Of a stretch of DNA of 64,000 nucleotides, positions 45,401 through 53,700 are shown piece after piece. The translations under genes and the position numbers were made by a program. This DNA comes from JABDMH01 sp965223105 (GTDB taxonomy: Bacteria; Bacteroidota; Bacteroidia; Chitinophagales; Saprospiraceae). The notes under the pieces were generated by a model, which saw nothing but the letters and a program-made list of their open reading frames with translations, did not search any database and was not told the origin of the DNA. Each line of letters opens with the position of its first letter. Positions within the stretch are counted from its first letter, which is position 1. The stretch is from assembly GCA_965223105.1 (NCBI GenBank), contig OZ244987.1, positions 6,944,001-7,008,000 of the forward strand, written 5' to 3'.

Positions 45401-46453
45401 ATGATGAAGAAGTGTATTCCTTTCTTAATGGTGTTTCTCAGTGGGGTAGGTTCAATCCTGTTTGCCGGCAATCCGGATCGACAAGGCGAAGCCGGGGCCT
45501 ATGAATTACTGCTCAATCCCTGGGCTCGCAGCGCCGGACTTCACAGCCTTACTACAGCCATGATCGGCGGGGTGGAAGCCATGCGTCTCAATGTAGCGGG
45601 ACTGGTAAGGATACCCAAAACCCAAGTATTGATCGGTCATACTCGCTACTTGGTCGGAACTGGAGTCAATATGAATGCCGTAGGGTTGGGCCAACGTGTG
45701 GGAGCAAATGGGGTATTTGGATTGAGTTTGATGGCCATGGATTTTGGTGACATCCCAGTGACCACCACAGATCAACCTGAGGGTACCGGAGCAACTTTTT
45801 CACCTAACTTTTTTCACTTGGGCCTTTCCTATGCCCATATTTTCGAGAATAAAGTATCAGTGGGCTTTACCTTGAGGGCGATTTCTGAATCAACGACTGA
45901 TCTTTCGGCGCAGGGCGTGGCACTGGATGCCGGTGTACAATACGTTACTGGAGAGCAGGATAATTTCAAGTTTGGAATTTCACTTCGCAACGTGGGTACC
46001 CCGATGCGTTTTGGAGGCGAAGGGCTCTCTTTTCGAGCTACCAATCCCGATGGAACGATCAACTACGACCTCTCATTTGACAAACAGGCGGCCAGCTTCG
46101 AACTTCCATCGGTACTCAATATCGGCGCTTCCTATGACTTTAGGATGGATGCCCGAAATCGATTGACGGTCGTAGGAAATTTTACCTCAAATTCATTTTC
46201 GCGCGATGCCATCGGTGGGGGTCTCGAGTATGCCTTCAATGAGGTCTTCATGATTAGGGGAGGATATCGATATGACTTGGGATCCGAAGCCGATGTGGTG
46301 ATTAACAATGTCTATTCTGGCCTTAGTGCAGGTGTTTCTATCGAGGTACCCTTCTCTAATGACAGTGATACCCGCTTTGCCGTCGATTACGGATACCGAG
46401 CTACCAATCCATGGAATGGAACCCACAACATCACCTTGCGTTTTACCTTGTAG
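45401..46453 (+). CDS. PorV/PorQ-family outer membrane protein
   Basis: A 350-aa beta-barrel of the PorV/PorQ (UPF0164) type. A signal peptide is followed by GAYELLLNPWARSAGLHSLT, AMIGGVEAMRLNVAGLVRIP and a run of amphipathic strands ending GTHNITLRFTL. PorV-like proteins shuttle or anchor type IX secretion products at the outer membrane. It begins 5 bp after the giant secreted protein, so it is likely dedicated to that protein. No terminator is evident before the greA promoter region. Confidence 0.88.
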   Translation: MMKKCIPFLMVFLSGVGSILFAGNPDRQGEAGAYELLLNPWARSAGLHSLTTAMIGGVEAMRLNVAGLVRIPKTQVLIGHTRYLVGTGVNMNAVGLGQRVGANGVFGLSLMAMDFGDIPVTTTDQPEGTGATFSPNFFHLGLSYAHIFENKVSVGFTLRAISESTTDLSAQGVALDAGVQYVTGEQDNFKFGISLRNVGTPMRFGGEGLSFRATNPDGTINYDLSFDKQAASFELPSVLNIGASYDFRMDARNRLTVVGNFTSNSFSRDAIGGGLEYAFNEVFMIRGGYRYDLGSEADVVINNVYSGLSAGVSIEVPFSNDSDTRFAVDYGYRATNPWNGTHNITLRFTL

Positions 46454-46472
46454 CGCATAGTTAAAATAAATT

Positions 46473-46480
46473 TAACTTTG
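46473..46480 (+). promoter_or_regulatory. Candidate -7 box (TAACTTTG) upstream of greA
   Basis: TTTAACTTTGTACTG fits TAnnTTTG and lies about 110 bp before the greA ATG. The -33 region is weak (CCTTG). Confidence 0.4.
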
Positions 46481-46592
46481 TACTGATAATGCGGCTACCC
46501 AGGCCCACTAACATTAAATCAATTTGAAGCGATAGTTTTGTGTTGATGCTCAGGGCATCCACGATCTTAGCTATTCAACGAATCATTTTGTT

Positions 46593-47069
46593 ATGTCAAA
46601 TTATACTTACCTCACCCAAGAAGGGTATGACAGGCTTAAAGCAGAACTAGAACAACTAAAGACCGAGGGCCGTGCCGAGGTAGCAAAAGCCATTGCCGAA
46701 GCCAGAGAAAAAGGTGATCTATCCGAAAATGCCGAGTATGATGCTGCTAAAGATGCTCAGGGATTGCTGGAAATGAAGATCAATGAATTGGAGAAGACTT
46801 TTGCCAATGCCCGGATCATCGACACCTCTCAACTGGACACTTCACGAGTTACCGTACTGTCTCATGTGACCATTCTAAATAAGAAGACCAAAGCACAGCA
46901 GACTTATCAACTGGTTGCTCATACTGAAGCTGACTTAAAGGCTAAGAAGATCTCAGTGAAGTCTCCGATTGGCGAGGGGTTGCTGGGAAAGGAAGTTGGA
47001 GATGTAGCAAAAATTGAAACCCCTGCCGGTATCATAGAATTTGAGATCCTAAAGATATCTTTGTCGTAA
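46593..47069 (+). CDS. greA: Transcription elongation factor GreA
   Basis: A 158-aa factor that rescues backtracked RNA polymerase by stimulating transcript cleavage in the secondary channel. The N-terminal coiled coil has the tip acidic pair in EAREKGDLSENAEYDAAKDA, and the C-terminal FKBP-like domain ends SPIGEGLLGKEVGDVAKIET and FEILKI. Full family length. Its last base is the first base of the HIT gene's ATG (TAATG), so the two are translationally coupled. Confidence 0.97.
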   Translation: MSNYTYLTQEGYDRLKAELEQLKTEGRAEVAKAIAEAREKGDLSENAEYDAAKDAQGLLEMKINELEKTFANARIIDTSQLDTSRVTVLSHVTILNKKTKAQQTYQLVAHTEADLKAKKISVKSPIGEGLLGKEVGDVAKIETPAGIIEFEILKISLS

Positions 47070-47464
47070 TGCCTTCCATCTTTGCGAAAATTATTGACGG
47101 ATCTATACCATGCCATCGCGTAGCTGAATCGGATCAGTTCTTGGCGTTTCTCGATATCCACCCACTGAAAAAGGGTCATACCTTGGTCATCCCGAAAGTT
47201 GAGATCGACTATATTTTTGACCTTGATGACCAAACCTTGGCGGGCTTGATGACCTTTAGTAAGAAAGTGGCCAAGGGACTAAGGCAAGCCGTACCCTGCG
47301 AGAGAATTGGAGTTGCAGTGATTGGATTGGAGGTGCCACATGCCCACGTGCATTTGGTGCCCATTGATCATATCGCTGACCTGGATTTTGGTCGTCCAAA
47401 ATTACAATTTAGCCAGGGGGACTTCGAGGAGATGGCTGAACTCATCTCTCAACATATATCCTGA
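47069..47464 (+). CDS. HIT-family nucleotide hydrolase
   Basis: A 131-aa histidine-triad protein. The triad HAHVH (91-95, in VPHAHVHLVPI) supplies the nucleophilic His of purine nucleoside phosphoramidases and Ap4A hydrolases. SIFAKIIDGSIPCHRVAESD and AFLDIHPLKKGHTLVIPK are typical of the HinT branch. Overlaps greA by one base. The physiological substrate is not known. Confidence 0.94.
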   Translation: MPSIFAKIIDGSIPCHRVAESDQFLAFLDIHPLKKGHTLVIPKVEIDYIFDLDDQTLAGLMTFSKKVAKGLRQAVPCERIGVAVIGLEVPHAHVHLVPIDHIADLDFGRPKLQFSQGDFEEMAELISQHIS

Positions 47465-47650
47465 TAGGGTCACTGATCAGAATTGTCACCGTTTTGGGTA
47501 TATTTGAATCCAAAATATGCAATAGGAAATTGCGCACATGTACTGTTTGAATCAAAAGTTGTTTTTGCAATCGTCCGGCATGTGTGAAATTGATTCTACA
47601 TCGAATCCTGTTGCATTCTTTGGGTTGAACCTGGATATCAGCACCCTTTC

Positions 47651-48400
47651 ATGACTAGTATATATCAATCCATGGTACAGGGCAAAGCCGATGGCGAAAA
47701 GAAATTTGCCCTATTGATTGATCCGGATAAAGTACGCTTGAGAGATCTGGATCAGATCATCATGCATGCTATCCATGCCCAGGTCGATTATTTCCTTGTA
47801 GGAGGTAGTCTCATTGTCAACGACATCCTGGATGATTGTTTGGTAGAAATTAAGAAGCGCTGCGACATACCGTTGATCTTGTTTCCTGGTGACTCCTACC
47901 AGCTAAGTTACCGGGCGGACGGAATTCTATTTTTATCGCTCATATCTGGCCGCAACGCCGAGTTGTTGATAGGTAAACATGTCATTACTGCACCCTATCT
48001 CAAGGTCAGCCCATTGGAGGTCTTATCATGTGGTTATATGCTCATTGATGGCGGTGTTCCTACAACGGTTTCCTACATGAGTAATACTCAACCTATCCCT
48101 GCGGACAAGACTGATGTAGCCCTTTGCACGGCCTTGGCAGGGGAGATGCTGGGTCTCAAGCTGATGTACATGGATGCCGGAAGTGGTGCAACAAAACCAG
48201 TGTCGCGGGATATGATCGAAACAGTGTCTGGCGCCATCACCATACCCTTACTGATCGGTGGAGGCATTAGAACACCAGAGAAGGCGTTAGAGAACATACA
48301 TGCTGGTGCCGATATTATTGTGGTAGGCAATGCCATTGAAAATGATGTGACGCTTATTGAAGAGATCTCCGATGCCATCCATTCTACGTCAACAGTGTAG
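47651..48400 (+). CDS. Geranylgeranylglyceryl/heptaprenylglyceryl phosphate synthase (PcrB-type)
   Basis: A 249-aa TIM-barrel prenyltransferase that joins a polyprenyl diphosphate to sn-glycerol 1-phosphate. ALLIDPDKVRL, YFLVGGSLIVND, ILFPGDSYQLSYRADGILFL, LMYMDAGSGATKPVS and PLLIGGGIRTPEKALENIHA (phosphate loop) match the archaeal/Bacteroidota group II enzymes. Its presence in Bacteroidota is known, but the end product in these bacteria is less clear. The 3' end overlaps the next gene by 29 bp. The 186-bp gap before it has a possible TATATTTG box at 47499-47506. Confidence 0.9.
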   Translation: MTSIYQSMVQGKADGEKKFALLIDPDKVRLRDLDQIIMHAIHAQVDYFLVGGSLIVNDILDDCLVEIKKRCDIPLILFPGDSYQLSYRADGILFLSLISGRNAELLIGKHVITAPYLKVSPLEVLSCGYMLIDGGVPTTVSYMSNTQPIPADKTDVALCTALAGEMLGLKLMYMDAGSGATKPVSRDMIETVSGAITIPLLIGGGIRTPEKALENIHAGADIIVVGNAIENDVTLIEEISDAIHSTSTV

Positions 48401-51143
48401 CTTAAGACTCCTGAGCTCCACAGCTTTGGGATTACTTCTAACAATCCCTTCAGTGAGCCAGACTTTTGGTGGATTTTCGAGTTCTATTGATTGGAAGCAA
48501 ATCAACACCGATGTTTGCCGGATAATCTATCCGGGTCATCTAGAAGAAGAAGCGCAGAGAGTCACCAACGTGATTCACTTCATGCATCAAAATGCGGTTG
48601 AAGACATTGGAGATCGAGCCTTGAAAGTGAATCTCATTCTTAACAATCAGTCTACAATACCCAATGGATCTGTATCCATTGCTCCCTGGAGATCACATTT
48701 TCTGGCTACTCCTCCACAAAACAATTTCACTTTGACCGCTTTACCATGGTTAGATTTACTCTCTATTCATGAGTATCGTCATGTCATACAGCTGTCTACT
48801 GCACGGCGCGGTATTACAAATTTACTCTACTATCTTTTTGGCCAGGAAAGTTGGGCTGGAGCCACCAATTTGGCGATTCCCAATTGGTTTATCGAAGGAG
48901 ATGCCGTATGGGCTGAAACTACTCTGACTTCACAAGGTAGGGGCCGGACCGCCAATTTCCTTAAGGGATACCGGGCTTTGAGCTACCAGGAGTCGATCTA
49001 TAATTACAAGAAGGCGAGAAATGGCTCTATTCGAGATTTTGTGCCAGACCACTACCGTCTCGGGTATTTGATGATGAAATATGGTGATGACAATTTTGGT
49101 TACGGGCTTTGGAAAAAGGTGCTGGCCGAAGGCGCCGCGTTCAAAGGTCTCTTTTATCCCTTCTCCCAGGCCATGCGCCGTTATACGGGTATGGGAAGTC
49201 AAAAATTCTACCAGACGGCCATGCAACACTATGAGCAGGTCTGGTCCGGTGTTCAATCCTTCAATCCTTCTGGCGCACTTCTTCCGGTAGACCCACCCTC
49301 TACCTTCACCAACATTACCTATCCGATCCCCTTTGAAGGAGATTTGATCTATTACCAGTTTAGTTTTGACAAGATCGGGGCTTTTTATCGTTTCCAACCC
49401 AATGATCAGTCGAAGGAAAAATTGACAGTCAAAGGTCAGGCAGTGGAGTCCTATCATACCTTGAATGGGGGGACTTTGGCCTGGACAGAACTCAACCCTC
49501 ATCCAAGGTGGGGTGAAAGGAATTATCGCAACATAGTTACCTTTTCCCTGGCTGATGGAGAGAAACGACGCCTGACCCATAAAGGCCGGTATTTTTCGCC
49601 CCATATGAATTCGTCAGGTACGGCATTGATAGCAGTTCATCAGGATGAAAGTTTGAACCAAGCTTTTCATGTCATTGATGCCAAGTCTGGCGAGATCTTG
49701 AGAATCATCGATAATCCGCAGAAATGGACCTTAACCTACCCCAAGTGGTCGTCTGAAGACTCTATGATCATAGCTCCGGTACGAAATCGGGCTGGTGAGA
49801 TGGCTTTGGTCACTTTGGTACTGGAATCTGGGGCCTGGAACTCACTGCTTCCATTTGGTAATCGTATGCTGGGAGCTCCACATATTTATGACGAATGGGT
49901 GTTTTACTCATCAAGCACTGAAGAGGCTGAAAATGTGTTTGTCTTACATGTTCCTACCGGCACATATTCACAAATTACACGTGAACCGAATGGAGCTTTT
50001 AATCCCAGCTTTGATGGGGAATTCCTGTACTATACCACCTTCACTGCCGATGGTCATCATGTGAAAAGGATGCCATTTCAGCCAGCTGCGCCAGATAAAT
50101 CTAGATCAGCAGATGCCAAACTGCCTGAGCTGAACTATGAAAGAAATATCCTCACGGAGATACCCAGTGAAAAATATGCCACGAAAGTATACCACCCATG
50201 GCAGCATGCCATCAATTTTCATACCTGGGGATTCTTCGTGGACGATCCCATCATTAGCCTGCGTGCTATATCCACCAACGTGCTTAATAATGTCGAGTTA
50301 AGTGCAGGAGCAGAGTACAATTATGACGTTGATCGTCTGACCCCTTTTGTCAGATTTAGAACGGCCGCTTGGTATCCCGAGATCTCAATCGAAGCCAATA
50401 CATTCCGGCGCTCGGCAACAATGAACAATGAGACACGCAGTTGGCGTGAAACCAATCTAAGGGCTGCGTTATCGGTGGATTACGACTTATCTTCGGGACC
50501 CTGGATTAGGGTTTTATCTCCCGAGATTGGCCTGAATCAGGCTTTCATTCGCGGAGATCTCGATCTCGATCTCTCTAGCGCTTTCGCCCAGCTGACGTTT
50601 TTTCATCGCCGACTCCAGGCCCGGAAGAATCTTTTTACCAGAAATGGGCAATTCTTGCAGCTGGGTTTTAGCGAGTCTATTGATAATCTTCAGGCGCGAC
50701 AATTTCAATTGAGGTCGGGACTATCCTTACCAGGGTTTGCGATCAATCACAATTTGATTGTACATGCGGATTACAAATCCGATCTTGAAGAAGGCGATTT
50801 TCAGTTTACCAGCGGTTTAAATCAACGAGGACTAGGTATCGTGCCAGGAGACAAGATTTGGCGGTGGAGTGCGAATTACCACCTGCCTCTGGTTTACCCG
50901 GATTGGGGATTTGCCGGCATTTTTTACATCTATCGTATCCGGTCCAATGTGTTTTTTGAGAGAACTCGTTCCATCCTAGAAGGTACTGCAACCGAAAGAT
51001 CCACCACCGGGATGGAACTAGTCTTTGATGTTAATCTAGTGAATGAACTCAGTACCTCTTTAGGGATTCGCTATAGCTATGGGCTCGATCAGCTAAGTGG
51101 CATCGACCTGTGGGAATTTTTTGTACCTGCGTATCGATTTTAA
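48372..51143 (+). CDS. Gluzincin peptidase-like / beta-propeller / outer-membrane barrel protein
   Basis: About 923 aa from ATG 48372 (an in-frame TTG at 48357 is possible). After a signal peptide comes a peptidase-MA-like domain with HEYRH (residues 133-137) and WFIEGDAVWAE (Glu175), the HExxH...E zinc arrangement of gluzincins. A WD40/TolB-like propeller follows (about 300-620). The last 300 residues look like outer-membrane beta strands ending in an aromatic residue (WEFFVPAYRF). It should be an outer-membrane-anchored metallopeptidase facing the periplasm or outside. It starts inside pcrB and ends 1 bp before rsgA. Confidence 0.82.
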   Translation: MPSILRQQCSLRLLSSTALGLLLTIPSVSQTFGGFSSSIDWKQINTDVCRIIYPGHLEEEAQRVTNVIHFMHQNAVEDIGDRALKVNLILNNQSTIPNGSVSIAPWRSHFLATPPQNNFTLTALPWLDLLSIHEYRHVIQLSTARRGITNLLYYLFGQESWAGATNLAIPNWFIEGDAVWAETTLTSQGRGRTANFLKGYRALSYQESIYNYKKARNGSIRDFVPDHYRLGYLMMKYGDDNFGYGLWKKVLAEGAAFKGLFYPFSQAMRRYTGMGSQKFYQTAMQHYEQVWSGVQSFNPSGALLPVDPPSTFTNITYPIPFEGDLIYYQFSFDKIGAFYRFQPNDQSKEKLTVKGQAVESYHTLNGGTLAWTELNPHPRWGERNYRNIVTFSLADGEKRRLTHKGRYFSPHMNSSGTALIAVHQDESLNQAFHVIDAKSGEILRIIDNPQKWTLTYPKWSSEDSMIIAPVRNRAGEMALVTLVLESGAWNSLLPFGNRMLGAPHIYDEWVFYSSSTEEAENVFVLHVPTGTYSQITREPNGAFNPSFDGEFLYYTTFTADGHHVKRMPFQPAAPDKSRSADAKLPELNYERNILTEIPSEKYATKVYHPWQHAINFHTWGFFVDDPIISLRAISTNVLNNVELSAGAEYNYDVDRLTPFVRFRTAAWYPEISIEANTFRRSATMNNETRSWRETNLRAALSVDYDLSSGPWIRVLSPEIGLNQAFIRGDLDLDLSSAFAQLTFFHRRLQARKNLFTRNGQFLQLGFSESIDNLQARQFQLRSGLSLPGFAINHNLIVHADYKSDLEEGDFQFTSGLNQRGLGIVPGDKIWRWSANYHLPLVYPDWGFAGIFYIYRIRSNVFFERTRSILEGTATERSTTGMELVFDVNLVNELSTSLGIRYSYGLDQLSGIDLWEFFVPAYRF

Positions 51144-51144
51144 T

Positions 51145-52089
51145 ATGCACGAAGGCACTGTCATAAAATCTACCGGAAGCTGGTATGGTCTAAGAGGTGA
51201 TGAGGGCCAGATTTGGCAAGGACGGATACTGGGTAAGTTTCGCTTGGATGGGCTGAATCTAACCAACCCAGTGGCAGTAGGCGATCGCGTAAGATTTTCG
51301 ATAGAAACCGGTGAAGAAACAGCCATCATCCATGAAATTCTTCCGCGGCAAAACTACGTCGTCAGGCAATCCCCTCGAAAAAAGCATCAATTGCACCTGC
51401 TGGCAAGTAATATCGACCAGGCGATGTTGGTTTCAACCATTACTCAACCCAGCTTGAAACCTGGTGTGATCGATCGATTTCTTCTGATGACCGAACCCCA
51501 TAATATTCCGACAATCATCGTTTTCAATAAATGTGATTTATATACTGAGAGTGATCAAGACTTATATGAATATTTAGAAATTGTCTACTCATCCATTGGC
51601 TATCAGGTGATTCAATCTTCGGCGACAAAACATATCGGAATTAAGCCGATCCGAAGATTGTTAGAGAAGAAGACAACCCTCATTAGCGGCCAAAGTGGGG
51701 TTGGAAAGTCTACCTTGATCAATGCAATCGAACCGAGCCTTGACATTAGGACATCTGTGTTGTCGGATTATACCGGCAAGGGTCAACACACCACTACCTT
51801 TGCTGAAATGTATCCGGTGGGTGATGGATTTATTATCGATACTCCGGGTTTTAAAACCCTGTCATTCAATAATCTCGAGCCCATGGATGTAGCCCACAAC
51901 TTTCGAGAGTTTTTTATTCTCTCTAAAGATTGTAAATACCAAGATTGCACACATCGAAATGAACCTCGTTGTGCTGTCAAGGAAGCACTTGAAAAAGGTG
52001 AAATCAGCGAATTACGCTACCAAAACTATTTGAAAATTTTAGAGGAAATTGATCAACAAAATTATTGGGAGCGCCATCAGGATATGTAA
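51145..52089 (+). CDS. rsgA: Ribosome small subunit-dependent GTPase A
   Basis: A 314-aa circularly permuted GTPase for 30S maturation. ATG 51145 is 1 bp after the preceding stop; a longer frame from 51097 reads through the other gene. An N-terminal OB fold (GTVIKSTGSWYGLRGDEGQI) comes first, then the G4 motif NKCD, followed by the P-loop GQSGVGKSTLIN, GQHTTTF and DTPGFKT in permuted order. The C-terminal zinc knuckle is C-x4-C-x-H-x5-C (CKYQDCTHRNEPRC). All key residues present. Confidence 0.96.
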   Translation: MHEGTVIKSTGSWYGLRGDEGQIWQGRILGKFRLDGLNLTNPVAVGDRVRFSIETGEETAIIHEILPRQNYVVRQSPRKKHQLHLLASNIDQAMLVSTITQPSLKPGVIDRFLLMTEPHNIPTIIVFNKCDLYTESDQDLYEYLEIVYSSIGYQVIQSSATKHIGIKPIRRLLEKKTTLISGQSGVGKSTLINAIEPSLDIRTSVLSDYTGKGQHTTTFAEMYPVGDGFIIDTPGFKTLSFNNLEPMDVAHNFREFFILSKDCKYQDCTHRNEPRCAVKEALEKGEISELRYQNYLKILEEIDQQNYWERHQDM

Positions 52090-52166
52090 TTGATTTTAAG
52101 CAACTAAAAAAACCCGCATTCACTTGCTAACTGTCTATATGAAAAAAGCTTAAAAAGTAAAAAATT

Positions 52167-52697
52167 ATGACACTTCGTGACTTTTTTATGCTGTTGGCAC
52201 TAAATCCCGAAGTCCTGATATTTTTTTTCATCGCCTGTCCTCTGACCGCCTTTTTGGCCTCTTGGCTGGGACGAGGGGAAGGACATATTAGCCCTTGGAA
52301 ATACCTCTATTCCGTGTTGGTTTACCTGATCTGCATACCCGGTATTTTTGCGGTCACCCTTAATATTTATCTCTTTTTATTTGAGAAGCAGAGCATTTTC
52401 GAAACCGATATTTGGACCCAGATCCTACCTATTGTTTCTATGGTAGTGACCCTCATCTTAATAAGGAAAAATGTAGCCTTTGATGAAATCCCTGGCTTTG
52501 GGAAAATCCATGGCTTGATGCTGATGATCGGAGCGATTCTCTCCTTGATGTTCTTGGTAGATCGAACCCGCATCATTGCCTTCACCTTTATTCCCTTCCA
52601 ACAGGTTATTTTGGTTTTTCTTCTACTGCTGGCAGCGGCTATGATCGGGTGGTGGCAGATCAAGAAAGCAACCCATTCTTCATCTAATAAATCGTAA
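52167..52697 (+). CDS. Hypothetical multi-helix membrane protein
   Basis: A 176-aa protein with five hydrophobic segments: VLIFFFIACPLTAFLASWLG, YSVLVYLICIPGIFAVTLNI, ILPIVSMVVTLILIR, IHGLMLMIGAILSLMFLV and QVILVFLLLLAAAMIGWWQI. No signal peptide or catalytic motif. It follows rsgA by 77 bp on the same strand and ends just before a bidirectional terminator. I do not recognise a family. Confidence 0.78.
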   Translation: MTLRDFFMLLALNPEVLIFFFIACPLTAFLASWLGRGEGHISPWKYLYSVLVYLICIPGIFAVTLNIYLFLFEKQSIFETDIWTQILPIVSMVVTLILIRKNVAFDEIPGFGKIHGLMLMIGAILSLMFLVDRTRIIAFTFIPFQQVILVFLLLLAAAMIGWWQIKKATHSSSNKS

Positions 52698-52720
52698 AGT
52701 ACAGGAGCAGCCATTAAAAA

Positions 52721-52746
52721 AAGACCTCCCTGGAAAGGGAAGTCTT
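52721..52746. terminator. Bidirectional terminator between the membrane protein and mscL
   Basis: AAGACCTCCC and GGGAAGTCTT pair at 9 of 10 positions around TGGAAA. Seven A's stand to the left and TTATCTTGTTTT to the right, so it can end transcription from both converging genes. Confidence 0.75.
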
Positions 52747-52799
52747 ATCTTGTTTTCATTTGGCTAGCTCAGGGAATTCCAAAAGGTCGCCTCTTCAAT

Positions 52800-53228
52800 T
52801 TAGGCTTTTTTGAGCAAATCACGAATTTCTGCCAACAATTCTTCTTGGGTGGGACCAGCGGGTTCCACTACTTCCTCCTCTTGCTTCTTAAAGCGATTTA
52901 CATTTTTCACGATGAGGTACAAGATGAATGCCATCAATAAGAAAGCGATCAATGCATTTAAAAACAGGCCATAGCCCAGGGCAATGCCACCGGCTTCTCT
53001 CACTGCCTCAATAGAGGCCATGTTGACGTCGGTTTGGTCAGTTGGGGATTGTAGCACAACAAATAGATTGCTAAAATCTGGAGTACCGAAGACGGATGCC
53101 ACGACCGGCATGATGATATCATCTACCAATGACTTGACCACTGTGGCAAAAGCGGCTCCCAAAATAAATCCGATCGCCAGATCGAGCATATTGCCCTTCA
53201 TGGCAAATTCCTTGAATTCCTTTAACAT
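52800..53228 (-). CDS. mscL: Large-conductance mechanosensitive channel
   Basis: A 142-aa MscL starting at ATG 53228 (MLKEFKEFAMKGNMLDLAIG). The pore helix carries the conserved FILGAAFATVVKSLVDDIIM, a periplasmic loop follows, then TM2 (LFLNALIAFLLMAFILYLIV). A charged C-terminal helix (PTQEELLAEIRDLLKKA) forms the bundle. It releases osmolytes at high membrane tension. A longer frame from 53366 would read through the MITE-like element that sits 21 bp upstream; that element must lie between the gene and any older promoter. Confidence 0.96.
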   Translation of the reverse strand: MLKEFKEFAMKGNMLDLAIGFILGAAFATVVKSLVDDIIMPVVASVFGTPDFSNLFVVLQSPTDQTDVNMASIEAVREAGGIALGYGLFLNALIAFLLMAFILYLIVKNVNRFKKQEEEVVEPAGPTQEELLAEIRDLLKKA

Positions 53229-53248
53229 AGCTTTGTGAAATTTATAGT

Positions 53249-53434
53249 GGGTACCTCTAAAAACCCCGTTCGTGGATCGGACACAATGGCTTCGCCATTT
53301 GTTTTTTGAATCTTTTGAATTTATACTTCGTTGAATTTCAAGCACGTAGCATACGGGTATGCTCACTCAATTCGCCTCGTCTAAATGCAAAATATTTCAA
53401 AACCGATCTCACTCAGAGGTTTTTAGAGGCACCC
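53249..53434 (+). repeat. Full MITE-like element, long form (186 bp), with TAGT target duplication
   Basis: Termini GGGTACCTCT and AGAGGCACCC. The conserved left part includes the hairpin AATGGC-TTC-GCCATT. An extra block of about 70 bp (53328-53393) contains a GCATACGGGTATGC palindrome and is absent from the short copies. The right part is CAAAACCGATCTCACTCAGA. TAGT lies directly outside both ends. It stands in the mscL leader. Confidence 0.88.
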
Positions 53435-53670
53435 TAGTGTTAGTAAACGTTTTGCGACATTAATATACCAAAATACCGAAGCTCTATCCGGGAGGACTTA
53501 CAGCTGATCTGAGCAAACAGAATATTTTCAATGTACTTGCTATCAATTATTTACAACCTGCCTCCGGGCATCGATGACTTTCTTGATGAAGTTTTAACAC
53601 TGAAAGGTCAAGCACGCCTGATCAAGGGTATCAGGTGGCGATTTCCATCACTTCTTGATTTACTGTGGGC
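53435..53670. other. Intergenic region, no gene seen
   Basis: Between the long repeat and the aconitase hairpin I see no coding frame, RNA gene or strong structure. It is the far upstream region of mscL and the far downstream region of the aconitase gene. Confidence 0.5.
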
Positions 53671-53700
53671 GCTTGTGGCCCGTACAAGATGGCCACAAGC
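53671..53700 (-). terminator. Perfect hairpin directly after the aconitase stop
   Basis: GCTTGTGGCC and GGCCACAAGC form a perfect 10-bp stem with a 10-base loop, starting at the base next to the stop codon. No T run follows, so it may terminate weakly or protect the 3' end. Confidence 0.5.

Noticed and set aside
48930..49604. 224-codon open frame on the minus strand inside the gluzincin/propeller gene
   Set aside because: Antisense shadow of a well-supported coding region with no features of its own.
53229..53366. N-terminal extension of MscL
   Set aside because: It would be translated from the MITE-like element; the family start MLKEFKEF at 53228 is clear.
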